NCBI RefSeq assembly: GCF_022533585.1
Contig: NZ_CP092827.1
Location: forward strand, 2,210,001 to 2,274,000
Direction: 5' to 3'
DNA length: 64,000 nucleotides
Source of the DNA: Pseudomonas sp. LS.1a
GTDB lineage: Bacteria; Pseudomonadota; Gammaproteobacteria; Pseudomonadales; Pseudomonadaceae
Shown in pieces: positions 19,413 to 28,402 of this stretch (its first letter is position 1; the number at the start of each line of letters is the position of its first letter). The notes below the pieces were generated by a model. It saw only the letters and a list, made by a program, of their open reading frames with translations, was not told where the DNA came from and searched no databases. The translations under genes and the position numbers were made by a program.

Positions 19413-20816
19413 TCACTCGGCCATCTGCAACTCCGGCAGCTTCACCCGGAACGCCCGGGTCAGCCCCAGCAGCACCACAAGGCCCATGCCCATCCAGCAC
19501 AAACCGATGGTGAACGACAGGCTGGTCAGGCTGCTCCACAGCCACAGCGTGCTGAGGAAGCCCAGGCCGGGAATGGCGCCATACAGCAGGTAGTTGCGAG
19601 CACCACGCAGCTTGTGGTCGATCAGGTAGTGTTTGACCACGGCCAGGTTCACCGCCGAGAAGGCGAACAGCGCGCCAAAGCTGATCATGTTGGCCACCGT
19701 GTCGAGGGTGATCACCAGGGCAATCAGCGACAGCAGGCTGACCAGCAGGATGGCCGTGGCCGGGACGCGCTTTTTCGTCACCAGTTGGCCGAACGCACGG
19801 GGCAACGCACCGTCGCGCCCCATGGCAAACAGCACCCGCGACACGCTGGCCTGGGACACCATGGCCGAGGCGAAGCAGCCGGCCACATAGGTGGCGGTGA
19901 AGGCGGTCACCAGCAACTCGCCGCCAACCCGGCGCATCACGTCCACCGACGCCGAGTCCGGGTCGGCGAAGCTGCCCCAGTCAGGGAACACCATCTGTGC
20001 GCAGTACGACACCACCAGGAACAACATGCCGCCGATCAGCGACACGGCAAGGATCGCCACAGGAATGCGGTAGGTCGGGTTGCTGGTTTCCTCGGCCATG
20101 GTCGAGACCGCATCGAAGCCCAGGAACGACAGGCACAGTACGGCGGCGCCGGTCATGATCAACGGCACGCTGAAGCCTTCGTGGTGGAAGGGCGCCAGCA
20201 GCGACACCGGCTGCGCCTGGCCGCTGAGGTTGTGGATGGACAGGGCGACGAACACGATGATGAACACCAGTTGCACCACCACCAGGATCCAGTTGACCCG
20301 GGTAATCGACTCGATGCCGATCAGGTTGAGGAAGGTGACCAGGGCAATGGAGCCCGCCACCCACACCCAGGCGTGGATGGCCGGGAAGTATTCCGACATG
20401 TAGATGCCGATCAGCAGGTAGCTGAGCAGCGGCAGGAAGATGTAGTCGAGCAGCAGGGTCCAGCCGGCGATGAAGCCGATGTGGCTGCCGAAGGCCTTGC
20501 GTGTATAGGTGTAGACCGAGCCGGAGTAGGGGTGGGCCTGGACCATGCGTCCGTAGCTGTAGGCGGTCAGCAGCATGGCGGCGAGGGTCAGCAGGTAGGC
20601 GGTGGGCAGGTGCCCTTTGGTCATCTGGGTGACCAGTCCGTAGGTGGTGAATACTGCAAGGGGGACCATGTAGGCCAGGCCGAACAGCACCAGGGCGGTC
20701 ATCCCCATGGACTTGCGGAAACGGCCGTTGCTGGCGGTGGGGTGCGACGGGGCATGCTCGGGGCTATTCGAAGGGCTATGTGCAGGGCTATGGGCTGTAC
20801 TTGTTGTTGTATGCAT
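19413..20816 (-). CDS. APC-superfamily amino acid/polyamine permease
   Basis: A 467-residue inner-membrane permease with about twelve hydrophobic helices. The first helix region reads MTALVLFGLAYMVPLAVF, close to the consensus of PuuP-type putrescine importers, and YSGSVYTYTRKAFG matches the next conserved loop. The ~30 residues before helix 1 are low-complexity (repeated HSP/SPS). RBS AGGAG lies ahead of ATG 20816. It is divergent from the LuxR-aminotransferase-aldehyde dehydrogenase genes, so putrescine or a related amine is the probable substrate; this is inferred. Two operator-like dyads lie in the shared promoter region. Confidence 0.85.
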   Translation of the reverse strand: MHTTTSTAHSPAHSPSNSPEHAPSHPTASNGRFRKSMGMTALVLFGLAYMVPLAVFTTYGLVTQMTKGHLPTAYLLTLAAMLLTAYSYGRMVQAHPYSGSVYTYTRKAFGSHIGFIAGWTLLLDYIFLPLLSYLLIGIYMSEYFPAIHAWVWVAGSIALVTFLNLIGIESITRVNWILVVVQLVFIIVFVALSIHNLSGQAQPVSLLAPFHHEGFSVPLIMTGAAVLCLSFLGFDAVSTMAEETSNPTYRIPVAILAVSLIGGMLFLVVSYCAQMVFPDWGSFADPDSASVDVMRRVGGELLVTAFTATYVAGCFASAMVSQASVSRVLFAMGRDGALPRAFGQLVTKKRVPATAILLVSLLSLIALVITLDTVANMISFGALFAFSAVNLAVVKHYLIDHKLRGARNYLLYGAIPGLGFLSTLWLWSSLTSLSFTIGLCWMGMGLVVLLGLTRAFRVKLPELQMAE

Positions 20817-20957
20817 TGCTAACTCCTGGAAAGGGATGCAGGACGCCGCGGTATGCGAGCGGGGCTCGATACCGGTGGGTGTTGTGCAAGGAGGTCGAGC
20901 GGTTGGCTCGCAGCGCTGGGGCGGGGTGATGCTCCCACACCCCGCAAGTAGCCGGAA

Positions 20958-20973
20958 TCACCCTTTGGGGTGA
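20958..20973. promoter_or_regulatory. Operator-like dyad 1 (permease / LuxR divergent promoter)
   Basis: TCACCCTTTGGGGTGA, a TCACCC-N4-GGGTGA dyad. It is repeated in inverted orientation 38 bases away. Best candidate ligand is the LuxR protein encoded at 21099. Confidence 0.65.
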
Positions 20974-20995
20974 GCCGGGAGGCGGCTGTACCTGC

Positions 20996-21011
20996 TCACC
21001 CCAAAGGGTGA
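20996..21011. promoter_or_regulatory. Operator-like dyad 2 (permease / LuxR divergent promoter)
   Basis: TCACCCCAAAGGGTGA, the reverse complement of dyad 1. With flanking bases the two copies form a perfect 19-bp inverted repeat (20956-20974 and 20995-21013). Confidence 0.65.
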
Positions 21012-21098
21012 TTTCGGTGTTTGCAGTGCCATGGGAGTATCTGGCCAACAACGCACCGCACTGGCAGCGGAGCCTTTACTTGATACGGCAGGCCCACA

Positions 21099-21941
21099 GT
21101 GACTAATCAATTGCTTTCGCAACAGTGGTTCGAGCACCTGGCCAAGGTCACCGAGGCGATCGGCCGGCCGGGCTTTGCCGCCACCCTGTTTGCTGCACTT
21201 GGCGTGATCCGGCCGATACAGGCGACCACGGTGTACCTGTACCCGCACGACGGCATGCCGTGCGCGCTGTTCGAGCAGGACGACAAGGCGCCCTGGCAGC
21301 CCGAGGGCAATGTCAGCCGCTACCTGTCCGGCTTCTACCTGCTCGACCCGTTCTACGGTGCCTGTGTGGAGCAGGTCGAGTCCGGTTGCTACGGCCTGTT
21401 CGAGGTGGCCCCCGACCATTTCGAGGTCAGCGAGTACTACCAGTCGTTCTATCGGCACTCGCACCTGGAGGATGAGCTCAACTACATCCTGCAGGTCGCA
21501 CCCGGGCAGAGCCTGGCGGTATCGCTGGCGTTCACTGACAAGCTCGATGGTCAAACCCGCGCGCTGTTCGGGCGTATCACACCCTGGGTGCTGGCGGTGC
21601 TCAGCAAGCACTTTGCCGGGCTGGACAGCCGCGCCGGGCGCTTCGAGAACATCCTCGAGCAGCGCATCCACGCGGCCCTGAACAACTTCGGCAGCTCGTT
21701 GCTGACCGAGCGTGAATGCCGTATCGCCCAGCTGATCCTGCGTGGCCACTCGACCAAGTCGCTGGCCGAGCGCCTGGGGGTGTCGGAGGACACCATCAAG
21801 TCTCACCGCAAGAACGTCTACGCCAAGCTCGACATCGGCACCCAGTCCGAGCTGTTCTCCCTGTTCATCGACGCGCTGGCCAATGCCCAAGGCGTGCTGG
21901 GCAAGGACCCGCTGGAAAGCTACATGGGCAAGCTGCGCTGA
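21099..21941 (+). CDS. LuxR-family transcriptional regulator of the amine module
   Basis: A 280-residue regulator homologous along its length to the protein at 2116-2949. The C-terminal helix-turn-helix reads LLTERECRIAQLILRGHSTK and GVSEDTIKSHRKNVYAKL. The N-terminal domain shares GFYLLDPFYGACVE and YYQSFYRHSH with the paralogue. It is directly followed by an aminotransferase gene (41 bases) and is divergent from an APC permease, so it probably controls amine uptake and degradation. The two 16-bp dyads upstream are its likely sites. The inducer is not identifiable from sequence. Confidence 0.85.
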   Translation: MTNQLLSQQWFEHLAKVTEAIGRPGFAATLFAALGVIRPIQATTVYLYPHDGMPCALFEQDDKAPWQPEGNVSRYLSGFYLLDPFYGACVEQVESGCYGLFEVAPDHFEVSEYYQSFYRHSHLEDELNYILQVAPGQSLAVSLAFTDKLDGQTRALFGRITPWVLAVLSKHFAGLDSRAGRFENILEQRIHAALNNFGSSLLTERECRIAQLILRGHSTKSLAERLGVSEDTIKSHRKNVYAKLDIGTQSELFSLFIDALANAQGVLGKDPLESYMGKLR

Positions 21942-21982
21942 ATGCCAGCAGCCCTGCAACCCACCGCAAAGGAAAACCAACA

Positions 21983-23365
21983 ATGAATGCGCCTTTCGCC
22001 CCGCAACGCCAGACCCGCGACTATCAGGCCTCCGATGCCGCGCACCACATCCATGCCTTCCTCGACCAGAAGGCGCTGAACGCCGAAGGGCCGCGGGTGA
22101 TCGTCGGTGGCGAACGCCTGCACCTGTGGGACAGCGAGGGCAAGCGCTACCTGGACGGCATGTCCGGCCTGTGGTGCACCCAGCTCGGCTACGGCCGCCG
22201 CGACCTGACCGCTGCCGCTGCCGCGCAGATGGACCAGCTGGCCTACTACAACATGTTCTTCCACACCACCCACCCGGCGGTGATCGAACTGTCCGAGCTG
22301 CTGTTCAGCCTGCTGCCGGGGCACTACAGCCACGCGATCTACACCAACTCCGGCTCCGAGGCCAACGAGGTGCTGATCCGTACCGTGCGCCGCTACTGGC
22401 AGGTGGTCGGCCAGCCGAGCAAGAAGGTCATGATCGGCCGCTGGAACGGTTACCACGGCTCGACCCTGGCGGCCACGGCGTTGGGTGGCATGAAGTTCAT
22501 GCACGAAATGGGCGGGCTGATCCCGGATGTGGCGCACATCGACGAACCTTACTGGTACGCCGAGGGCGGTGAGTTGACCCCGGCCGAGTTCGGCCGCCGC
22601 TGCGCCCTGCAACTGGAGGAAAAGATCCTCGAACTGGGTGCCGAGAACGTCGCCGGCTTTATCGCCGAGCCGTTCCAGGGCGCGGGTGGCATGATCTTCC
22701 CGCCGGAAAGCTACTGGCCCGAGATCCAGCGCATCTGCCGCCAGTACGACGTGCTGCTGTGTGCCGATGAAGTGATCGGCGGCTTTGGCCGCACTGGCGA
22801 ATGGTTCGCCCACGAATACTTCGGCTTCGAGCCCGACACCCTGTCGATCGCCAAGGGCCTGACCAGCGGCTACGTGCCCATGGGCGGGCTGGTGCTGAGC
22901 AAGCGCATTGCCGAGGCGCTGGTGGAGCGGGGCGGGGTGTTCGCCCACGGCCTGACCTATTCCGGCCACCCGGTGGCGGCGGCGGTGGCCATCGCCAACC
23001 TGAAGGCGCTGCGTGACGAAGGTATCGTGCGCCAGGTGAAGGACGACACCGGGCCGTACCTGCAGCGCATCCTGCGCGAGGTGTTCGCCGACCACCCGTT
23101 GATCGGCCAGGTGCAGGGCGCCGGGCTGGTGGCGGCGCTGCAGTTTGCCGAGCACAAGCCGACGCGCAAGCGCTTCGCCAACGAGAACGACCTGGCCTGG
23201 CAGTGCCGCACCTTCGGTTTCGAGGAAGGGGTGATCATTCGCTCCACCCTGGGCCGGATGATCATGGCGCCGGCGCTGATCGCCAACCACAGCGAGCTGG
23301 ATGAGCTGGTGGAGAAGACCCGCATTGCCGTGGACCGCACGGCGCGCCTGGTCGGCAAACTCTGA
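21983..23365 (+). CDS. Class III aminotransferase, probable putrescine-pyruvate transaminase
   Basis: A 460-residue PLP aminotransferase. YHG at residues 157-159, GFIAEPFQGAGG, CADEVIGGFGRTG with D262, and the PLP lysine K291 in SIAKGLTSGYVPMG are all present. The overall pattern matches the SpuC / omega-amino acid:pyruvate transaminase group that converts putrescine to 4-aminobutanal. RBS AAAGGAAAA precedes ATG 21983. The next gene encodes an aldehyde dehydrogenase able to oxidise the aminoaldehyde, and the divergent gene is an amine-type permease, so the three form a plausible putrescine uptake-and-oxidation route to 4-aminobutyrate. Confidence 0.85.
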   Translation: MNAPFAPQRQTRDYQASDAAHHIHAFLDQKALNAEGPRVIVGGERLHLWDSEGKRYLDGMSGLWCTQLGYGRRDLTAAAAAQMDQLAYYNMFFHTTHPAVIELSELLFSLLPGHYSHAIYTNSGSEANEVLIRTVRRYWQVVGQPSKKVMIGRWNGYHGSTLAATALGGMKFMHEMGGLIPDVAHIDEPYWYAEGGELTPAEFGRRCALQLEEKILELGAENVAGFIAEPFQGAGGMIFPPESYWPEIQRICRQYDVLLCADEVIGGFGRTGEWFAHEYFGFEPDTLSIAKGLTSGYVPMGGLVLSKRIAEALVERGGVFAHGLTYSGHPVAAAVAIANLKALRDEGIVRQVKDDTGPYLQRILREVFADHPLIGQVQGAGLVAALQFAEHKPTRKRFANENDLAWQCRTFGFEEGVIIRSTLGRMIMAPALIANHSELDELVEKTRIAVDRTARLVGKL

Positions 23366-23390
23366 ACCGCCGACAAGGGTAACGCATTTC

Positions 23391-23477
23391 CCTGTGGGAG
23401 CGGGCACGCCCGCGAACACCGGCGAAGCCGGTGCCATCCACCGTGTCGCCTGATTCGCGGGCACGCGCTCCCACAGG
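23391..23477. repeat. REP palindromic element
   Basis: CCTGTGGGAGCGGGCACGCC and GGGCACGCGCTCCCACAGG with inner hairpin CACCGGCGAAGCCGGTG, between the aminotransferase and aldehyde dehydrogenase genes. Confidence 0.88.
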
Positions 23478-23526
23478 AACCGCATAGCCCCTATGAAAAT
23501 TGCTCCAACAGCCACCAGGAGTACAA

Positions 23527-25020
23527 ATGTACACCCTCGAATTCTGGCAACAACGTACCTCGGACCTCTACCTCCCGGCCAATGCACTGATCGACGGCAA
23601 ACCCGTCAACGCCCAGGACGGCGCCACCTTCGCCGCCATCAACCCCGCCACCAACGGCGTATTGGCCCAGGTCACCGCCTGCGGCCAGGCCGAGGTCGAC
23701 CTGGCCGTCGCCAGCGCCCGCAAGGCCTTCGAGCATGGCCCGTGGCCGCGCATGACCCCGGGCGAGCGCAAGAAAGTGCTGCTGCGCCTGGCCGAGCTGA
23801 TCATGGCCCATCGCGAAGAACTGGCCCTGCTGGACTCGCTGAACATGGGCAAGCCGGTCATGGATGCCTACAACATCGACGTGCCAGGCTCGGCGCAGGT
23901 GTTCGCCTGGTATGGCGAGGCACTGGACAAGTTGTACGACCAGGTGGCGCCCACCGCGCCCAACGCACTGGCCACCATCACCCGCGAAGCCCTGGGCGTG
24001 GTCGCCGCCGTAGTGCCGTGGAACTTCCCGCTCGACATGGCTGCCTGGAAGCTCGCCCCGGCGCTGGCTGCCGGCAACAGCGTGGTGCTCAAGCCCGCCG
24101 AGCAATCACCGTTCTCGGCCCTGCGCCTGGCCCAGCTGGCGCTGCAGGCCGGTGTGCCGGAAGGTGTGCTGAACGTGGTGCCGGGCCTGGGCGAGCAGGC
24201 CGGGCAGGCGTTGGGCCTGCACCCGGACGTGGATTGCCTGGTGTTCACCGGCTCCACCCAGGTGGGCAAGTACTTCATGCAGTACTCGGCACAGTCGAAC
24301 CTCAAGCAGGTATGGCTGGAGTGTGGTGGCAAGAGCCCCAACCTGGTGTTCGAAAACTGCCAGGACCTGGACCTGGCTGCGGAAAAGGCGGCATTCGGCA
24401 TCTTCTTCAACCAGGGCGAGGTGTGCTCGGCCAACTCACGGCTGTACGTGCAACGCTCCATCCATGACGAGTTCATCGAGCGCCTGCAGGCCAAGGCCCG
24501 CCAGTGGCTGCCAGGCAACCCGCTGGACCCGGCGAGCCGAGCCGGTGCGATTGTCGATGCCGGGCAGACTGGCCGGATCGAAGCCGCCATCGCCCGTGCC
24601 GGGCAGGACGGGGCGCGGTTGGTGTGTGGTGGTCGGCGCCTGACTATCGACGGTTCGGACAATTACATCGAGCCGACCATTTTCGCCGGTGTCGATGGCC
24701 GAATGAGCCTGGCGCAGGAGGAGGTGTTCGGGCCGGTGCTGGCGGTCAGCGCCTTCGATAGTGAAGAGCAGGCCGTGCGCCTGGCCAACGACAGTATCTA
24801 TGGGCTGGCGGCATCGGTGTGGAGCGATGACTTCAACCAGGTGCACCGCGTGGCGCGGGCGTTGAAGGCCGGTACCGTGTCGGTGAACACGGTCGATGCG
24901 CTGGACGTCACGGTGCCGTTCGGCGGTGGCAGGCAGTCGGGGTTTGGCCGTGACCTGTCGCTGCATTCGTTCGACAAGTATTCGCAGCTCAAGACCACCT
25001 GGTACCAGTTGCGCGCCTGA
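23527..25020 (+). CDS. Aldehyde dehydrogenase, aminobutyraldehyde (PuuC/KauB) type
   Basis: A 497-residue NAD(P)-dependent aldehyde dehydrogenase. Catalytic residues are N166 (VVPWNFPLDM), E265 (VWLECGGKSPNL) and C300 (FFNQGEVCSANSR). The sequence is close to gamma-glutamyl-gamma-aminobutyraldehyde dehydrogenase PuuC and Pseudomonas KauB, which oxidise aminoaldehydes from polyamine breakdown. ATG 23527 has CAGGAG upstream at 23516-23521; an in-frame ATG at 23500 is not preceded by one. It follows the transaminase gene with a REP in between, so it may be co-transcribed but expressed at a different level. Confidence 0.88.
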   Translation: MYTLEFWQQRTSDLYLPANALIDGKPVNAQDGATFAAINPATNGVLAQVTACGQAEVDLAVASARKAFEHGPWPRMTPGERKKVLLRLAELIMAHREELALLDSLNMGKPVMDAYNIDVPGSAQVFAWYGEALDKLYDQVAPTAPNALATITREALGVVAAVVPWNFPLDMAAWKLAPALAAGNSVVLKPAEQSPFSALRLAQLALQAGVPEGVLNVVPGLGEQAGQALGLHPDVDCLVFTGSTQVGKYFMQYSAQSNLKQVWLECGGKSPNLVFENCQDLDLAAEKAAFGIFFNQGEVCSANSRLYVQRSIHDEFIERLQAKARQWLPGNPLDPASRAGAIVDAGQTGRIEAAIARAGQDGARLVCGGRRLTIDGSDNYIEPTIFAGVDGRMSLAQEEVFGPVLAVSAFDSEEQAVRLANDSIYGLAASVWSDDFNQVHRVARALKAGTVSVNTVDALDVTVPFGGGRQSGFGRDLSLHSFDKYSQLKTTWYQLRA

Positions 25021-25035
25021 TACATCCGATCTTGT

Positions 25036-25144
25036 ACCGCGTCGCCTGTTTCGCGGGCTTGCCCGCTCCCACAGGTACTGCACTGCCTCAGGTGCTGCGC
25101 GGTACCTGTGGGAGCGGGCAAGCCCGCGAAACAGGCGACGCGGT
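25036..25144. repeat. Large REP pair (109 bp)
   Basis: Near-perfect inverted repeat bounded by ACCGCGTCGCCTGTTTCGCG and CGCGAAACAGGCGACGCGGT, with ~42-base arms that include the TGTGGGAGCGGG core. Confidence 0.9.
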
Positions 25145-25221
25145 AGCCGGATCATTCATGGCGTTCCGTTAATTTTCTTCGCCAACCCGGCAGAACGCTC
25201 GGGCCCGCTCTACACTGCTGC

Positions 25222-25263
25222 CAAGATGGGGCAGGGCTATGCGCTACCCGGCGTCCCATCTTG
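25222..25263 (+). promoter_or_regulatory. Leader hairpin upstream of the HD-GYP gene
   Basis: CAAGATGGG (25222-25230) and CCCATCTTG (25255-25263) form a perfect 9-bp stem around a 24-base loop that itself can pair GGG with CCC. It is 74 bases ahead of the start codon and matches no riboswitch class I can identify. Confidence 0.4.
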
Positions 25264-25337
25264 CTGCCTGCGAATGGCTTCGGCCTGCATGATCGTCCTG
25301 GCTGCCCCGTCAAACCGCCATGCATGGAGTACCTGGA

Positions 25338-28223
25338 ATGGGCTGCGTGTCGAATGGTCGTGCTGCTGGCAACGCCGGACGTGGCATTTCGCTGCAGTGG
25401 CTGGTGGCGCTGGCCATCGTGCTGGGCATGCTGCTGCTCGGTGCCGCCTTGGCCTGGCAGGGCTATCGCGGCATTCGCCAGACCCTGGTGGCTGCGGCGG
25501 GTGATTCTGCCCAGCAAATTGGCAAGACCATCGACGAGCGCGCCCGGCGCCTGATCGATCCGGTGCACAGCAGCATCCGCCTGCTCGCCCACAACCCGGC
25601 CGCGCAAACCCCCGCGCAGCGCCTGGAGCGGCTGCCGCAACTGGTCGAGACGCTAGATGCCAACCGCATGCTCAGCGCTGCCTACATGGGTTACCCCAAC
25701 GGTGAGTTCCTGCTGGTGCGCCGCTTGCGCGAGCCGCAGTTGCTGCAACGCTTCGCCGCGCCGCCGGGCACGGCGTTCCTGGTGCAGAGCGTCAGCCGTG
25801 AGGGCGGTGCGGTGCAGGGTGAGTGGCGCTTCTATGACCGCGCGCTGAACCTGCTGCAGGTCCAGGCCAGACCCAAGTACCGCTACGATCCGCGCACACG
25901 CCCGTGGTTTATCGAGGCCAGCGCCCAGCCCACCACCGTGCTGACCCACCCCTATGTGTTCTTCACTACCCGTGAGATCGGCCTGACCATGGCCCAGCGC
26001 AGCGTTGACGGTGGGGCGGTGATCGGCATGGACGTTTCGGTCGACGACCTGGCCAGCGAGACCCAGGACCTGCGCATGACCCCCGGCACCGAGATCGTCG
26101 TGGTCGACGACCAGGGCAATGTGGTGGGCTACCCGGACCCGCAGCGGATGATCGTGCACGAAGGGCAGGCCGTGCGCCTGTCGCGCATCGACGAACTGGG
26201 CATTCCCAGCCTGGAGCACCTTTACGCTGACTTGCCGCAAGGCACCCGGCCGCAGCCTTATCAGGTGGACGGCCAGACCTGGTATGGCATGCGTGTGCAA
26301 CTGACCAACCTGGCCGGGCAGGACCTGCAGGTGCTGATTGCCGTGCCAGGCCACGAATTGCTGAGCGGCGCGCGCAATGTACTGTTCGAGCAGCTGCTCT
26401 GGACCGCAGCGCTGATGGCCGTGCTGCTGGTGCTCGGTGGTGTGCTCGGGCGGCGTATCGGCCGCCCGCTGCGGCTGCTGGCCGAACAGGTGCAAGGTCT
26501 GGCCGGCTTTGATTTCAGCCGAGACGTCGGGGTGCGCTCGCGGGTGTCCGAGGTGCGTGAATTGAGCCGCGTATTGCGCCGAATGTCCGGCACCATCCAC
26601 AGCTTCCAGGCGATTACCCTCACACTCAGCCGCGAGCGCAACCTGGAGCGCATGCTCGACAGTGTGCTGACCCATCTGGTGGAGGCTGCCGGGGTCAATG
26701 CCGGCGTGGTGTACCTGTTCGATGCCGAGCACGCCTTGCTGCGCCTGGCCGCTGCCTGCCGCGGCGAGCAGTACCCGGGCGAGCTAGCCGTGGATGAGAC
26801 GGCCCGGCAGCAGTTGGCTGCGGCGGTGATTCAGACCCTTGGCCTGGACGAGCGCAGCCTGGCCGTGGTGTTGAATGACCGTAGCCAGGCGCTGTTGGGC
26901 ATCCTGGTTCTGCAACTGGACGATGAATATGCAAACGAGCAGGTGGGCCAACCGTTCCGGCGCTTTGTCGAGGAACTGTCCGGGGCGGCGGCGGTGGCTA
27001 TCGAGACGCGTCAGCTGGCCGAAGCCCAGCAACACCTGCTGGATGCCATGATCAAGCTGCTGGCCGACGCCATCGATGCCAAGAGCCCCTATACCGGCGG
27101 CCACTGCGAGCGGGTGCCACAACTGGCGCAGATGCTGCTGGACCAGGCGGTGGCGGCCGAAACCGGCCCGTACGCCAGCTTCAGCATGAGTGCGGCTGAA
27201 CGCTACGAGTTCCGCGTGGCGGCCTGGCTACACGATTGTGGCAAGGTCACCAGCCCCGAGTATGTGGTGGACAAGGCGACCAAGCTGGAAACCTTGTACA
27301 ACCGTATCCACGAGGTACGCATGCGCTTCGAAGTGCTGTGGCGCGATGCCGAGCTGGCCTATTGGCAAGGCCTGGCCAGCGGTGCCGACCCGCAGGCGCT
27401 GCAAGCCACCCTGGCGCGCAGCCAGGCTCGGTTGCAGGACGACTTTGCCTTCGTGGCCCAGGCCAACATCGGCGGCGAGTTCATGCAGGACGCCGACATC
27501 GAGCGCCTGCGGCAGATTGGCCAGCAACGCTGGCAGCGCCACTTCGACAACCGCCTGGGCATTTCCCGCAACGAGGCGGAGCGTTTTGCCGACCTGCCAG
27601 CGCCTGCGCTGCCGGTTGACGAACCACTGCTGGCGGACCGGCCTGAGCATTGCGTGCCCTGGGGCCCCCGCAAGCCACCGGTGGCCAAGGACGACCCACG
27701 CAACCGCTGGGGCTTCGACATGCGCCTGCCGGCCTACGCCAGCAATTACGGCGAGCTGTACAACCTGGCGATCCGTCGCGGCACGCTGAATGATGAGGAG
27801 CGCTTCAAGATCAACGAACACATCGTGCAGACCATCATCATGCTCAGTTCCTTGCCGTTCCCGCGCCAGCTCAAGCGGGTTCCGGACATCGCCGGCAACC
27901 ACCACGAGAAAATGGACGGCAGCGGCTACCCGCGCCGGCTGGGCGAGCAGGACCTGGGCATTGCCGAACGGGTGATGGCGATTGCCGACATCTTCGAGGC
28001 GCTGACCGCGGCCGACCGGCCTTACAAGGCGCCGAAGACTTTGTCCGAGTCGGTGAAGATCCTGGTGGGCATGGCCCGCGACGGGCACATCGACGGGCAG
28101 CTGCTGCAGCTGTTTCTCAGCAGCGGGGTGTATCGCCAGTATGCCGAGCGGTTCCTGCGTGCCGAGCAGATCGACGAGGTGGATGTGGCCTACTGGTTGG
28201 AACAGATGCGTTGCCCGGCCTGA
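25338..28223 (+). CDS. Membrane signalling protein: Cache, HAMP, GAF and HD-GYP domains
   Basis: A 961-residue inner-membrane protein. After a hydrophobic segment (~20-40) comes a periplasmic dCache-type sensor (~45-340, with DPRTRPWFIEA and VIGMDVSVDDLASE), a second membrane segment (~351-373), a HAMP linker starting GRPLRLLAEQVQG, a GAF-like region (~430-560), and an HD domain with HDCGK (632-636) and HHEKMDGSGYP (855-865). The HD-GYP signature implies hydrolysis of cyclic di-GMP or a related dinucleotide. About 150 extra residues separate the HD motif from the GYP half. GGAG at 25326-25329 precedes ATG 25338, preferred over ATG 25320. Confidence 0.85.
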   Translation: MGCVSNGRAAGNAGRGISLQWLVALAIVLGMLLLGAALAWQGYRGIRQTLVAAAGDSAQQIGKTIDERARRLIDPVHSSIRLLAHNPAAQTPAQRLERLPQLVETLDANRMLSAAYMGYPNGEFLLVRRLREPQLLQRFAAPPGTAFLVQSVSREGGAVQGEWRFYDRALNLLQVQARPKYRYDPRTRPWFIEASAQPTTVLTHPYVFFTTREIGLTMAQRSVDGGAVIGMDVSVDDLASETQDLRMTPGTEIVVVDDQGNVVGYPDPQRMIVHEGQAVRLSRIDELGIPSLEHLYADLPQGTRPQPYQVDGQTWYGMRVQLTNLAGQDLQVLIAVPGHELLSGARNVLFEQLLWTAALMAVLLVLGGVLGRRIGRPLRLLAEQVQGLAGFDFSRDVGVRSRVSEVRELSRVLRRMSGTIHSFQAITLTLSRERNLERMLDSVLTHLVEAAGVNAGVVYLFDAEHALLRLAAACRGEQYPGELAVDETARQQLAAAVIQTLGLDERSLAVVLNDRSQALLGILVLQLDDEYANEQVGQPFRRFVEELSGAAAVAIETRQLAEAQQHLLDAMIKLLADAIDAKSPYTGGHCERVPQLAQMLLDQAVAAETGPYASFSMSAAERYEFRVAAWLHDCGKVTSPEYVVDKATKLETLYNRIHEVRMRFEVLWRDAELAYWQGLASGADPQALQATLARSQARLQDDFAFVAQANIGGEFMQDADIERLRQIGQQRWQRHFDNRLGISRNEAERFADLPAPALPVDEPLLADRPEHCVPWGPRKPPVAKDDPRNRWGFDMRLPAYASNYGELYNLAIRRGTLNDEERFKINEHIVQTIIMLSSLPFPRQLKRVPDIAGNHHEKMDGSGYPRRLGEQDLGIAERVMAIADIFEALTAADRPYKAPKTLSESVKILVGMARDGHIDGQLLQLFLSSGVYRQYAERFLRAEQIDEVDVAYWLEQMRCPA

Positions 28224-28264
28224 ACGAAAAATCAGATTTAGCCCCTTCCTTGTAGGCCGTTTCC

Positions 28265-28372
28265 GGCCTCTTCGCGGGTGAACCCGCTCCTACAGGTTCA
28301 TCACAAGCTTCAAGACTTGCACAGTACCTGTGGGAGCGGGCTTGCCGCGCGGGCGGCGCGCGGTCCTACAGG
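28265..28372. repeat. REP pair
   Basis: A normal unit (TTCGCGGGTGAACCCGCTCC) faces a variant unit containing CTTGCCGCGCGGGCGGCGCG, between convergent genes. Confidence 0.8.
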
Positions 28373-28402
28373 CGCTGCATTCCTTTCGGCATACAGGACC
28401 AA

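Larger units (their letters stand above)
25021..25337. other. Intergenic region ahead of the HD-GYP gene
   Basis: This 317-base gap holds a large REP pair (25036-25144) and a hairpin at 25222-25263. I see no gene in it. The promoter of the following gene should lie between the REP and the hairpin. Confidence 0.6.
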
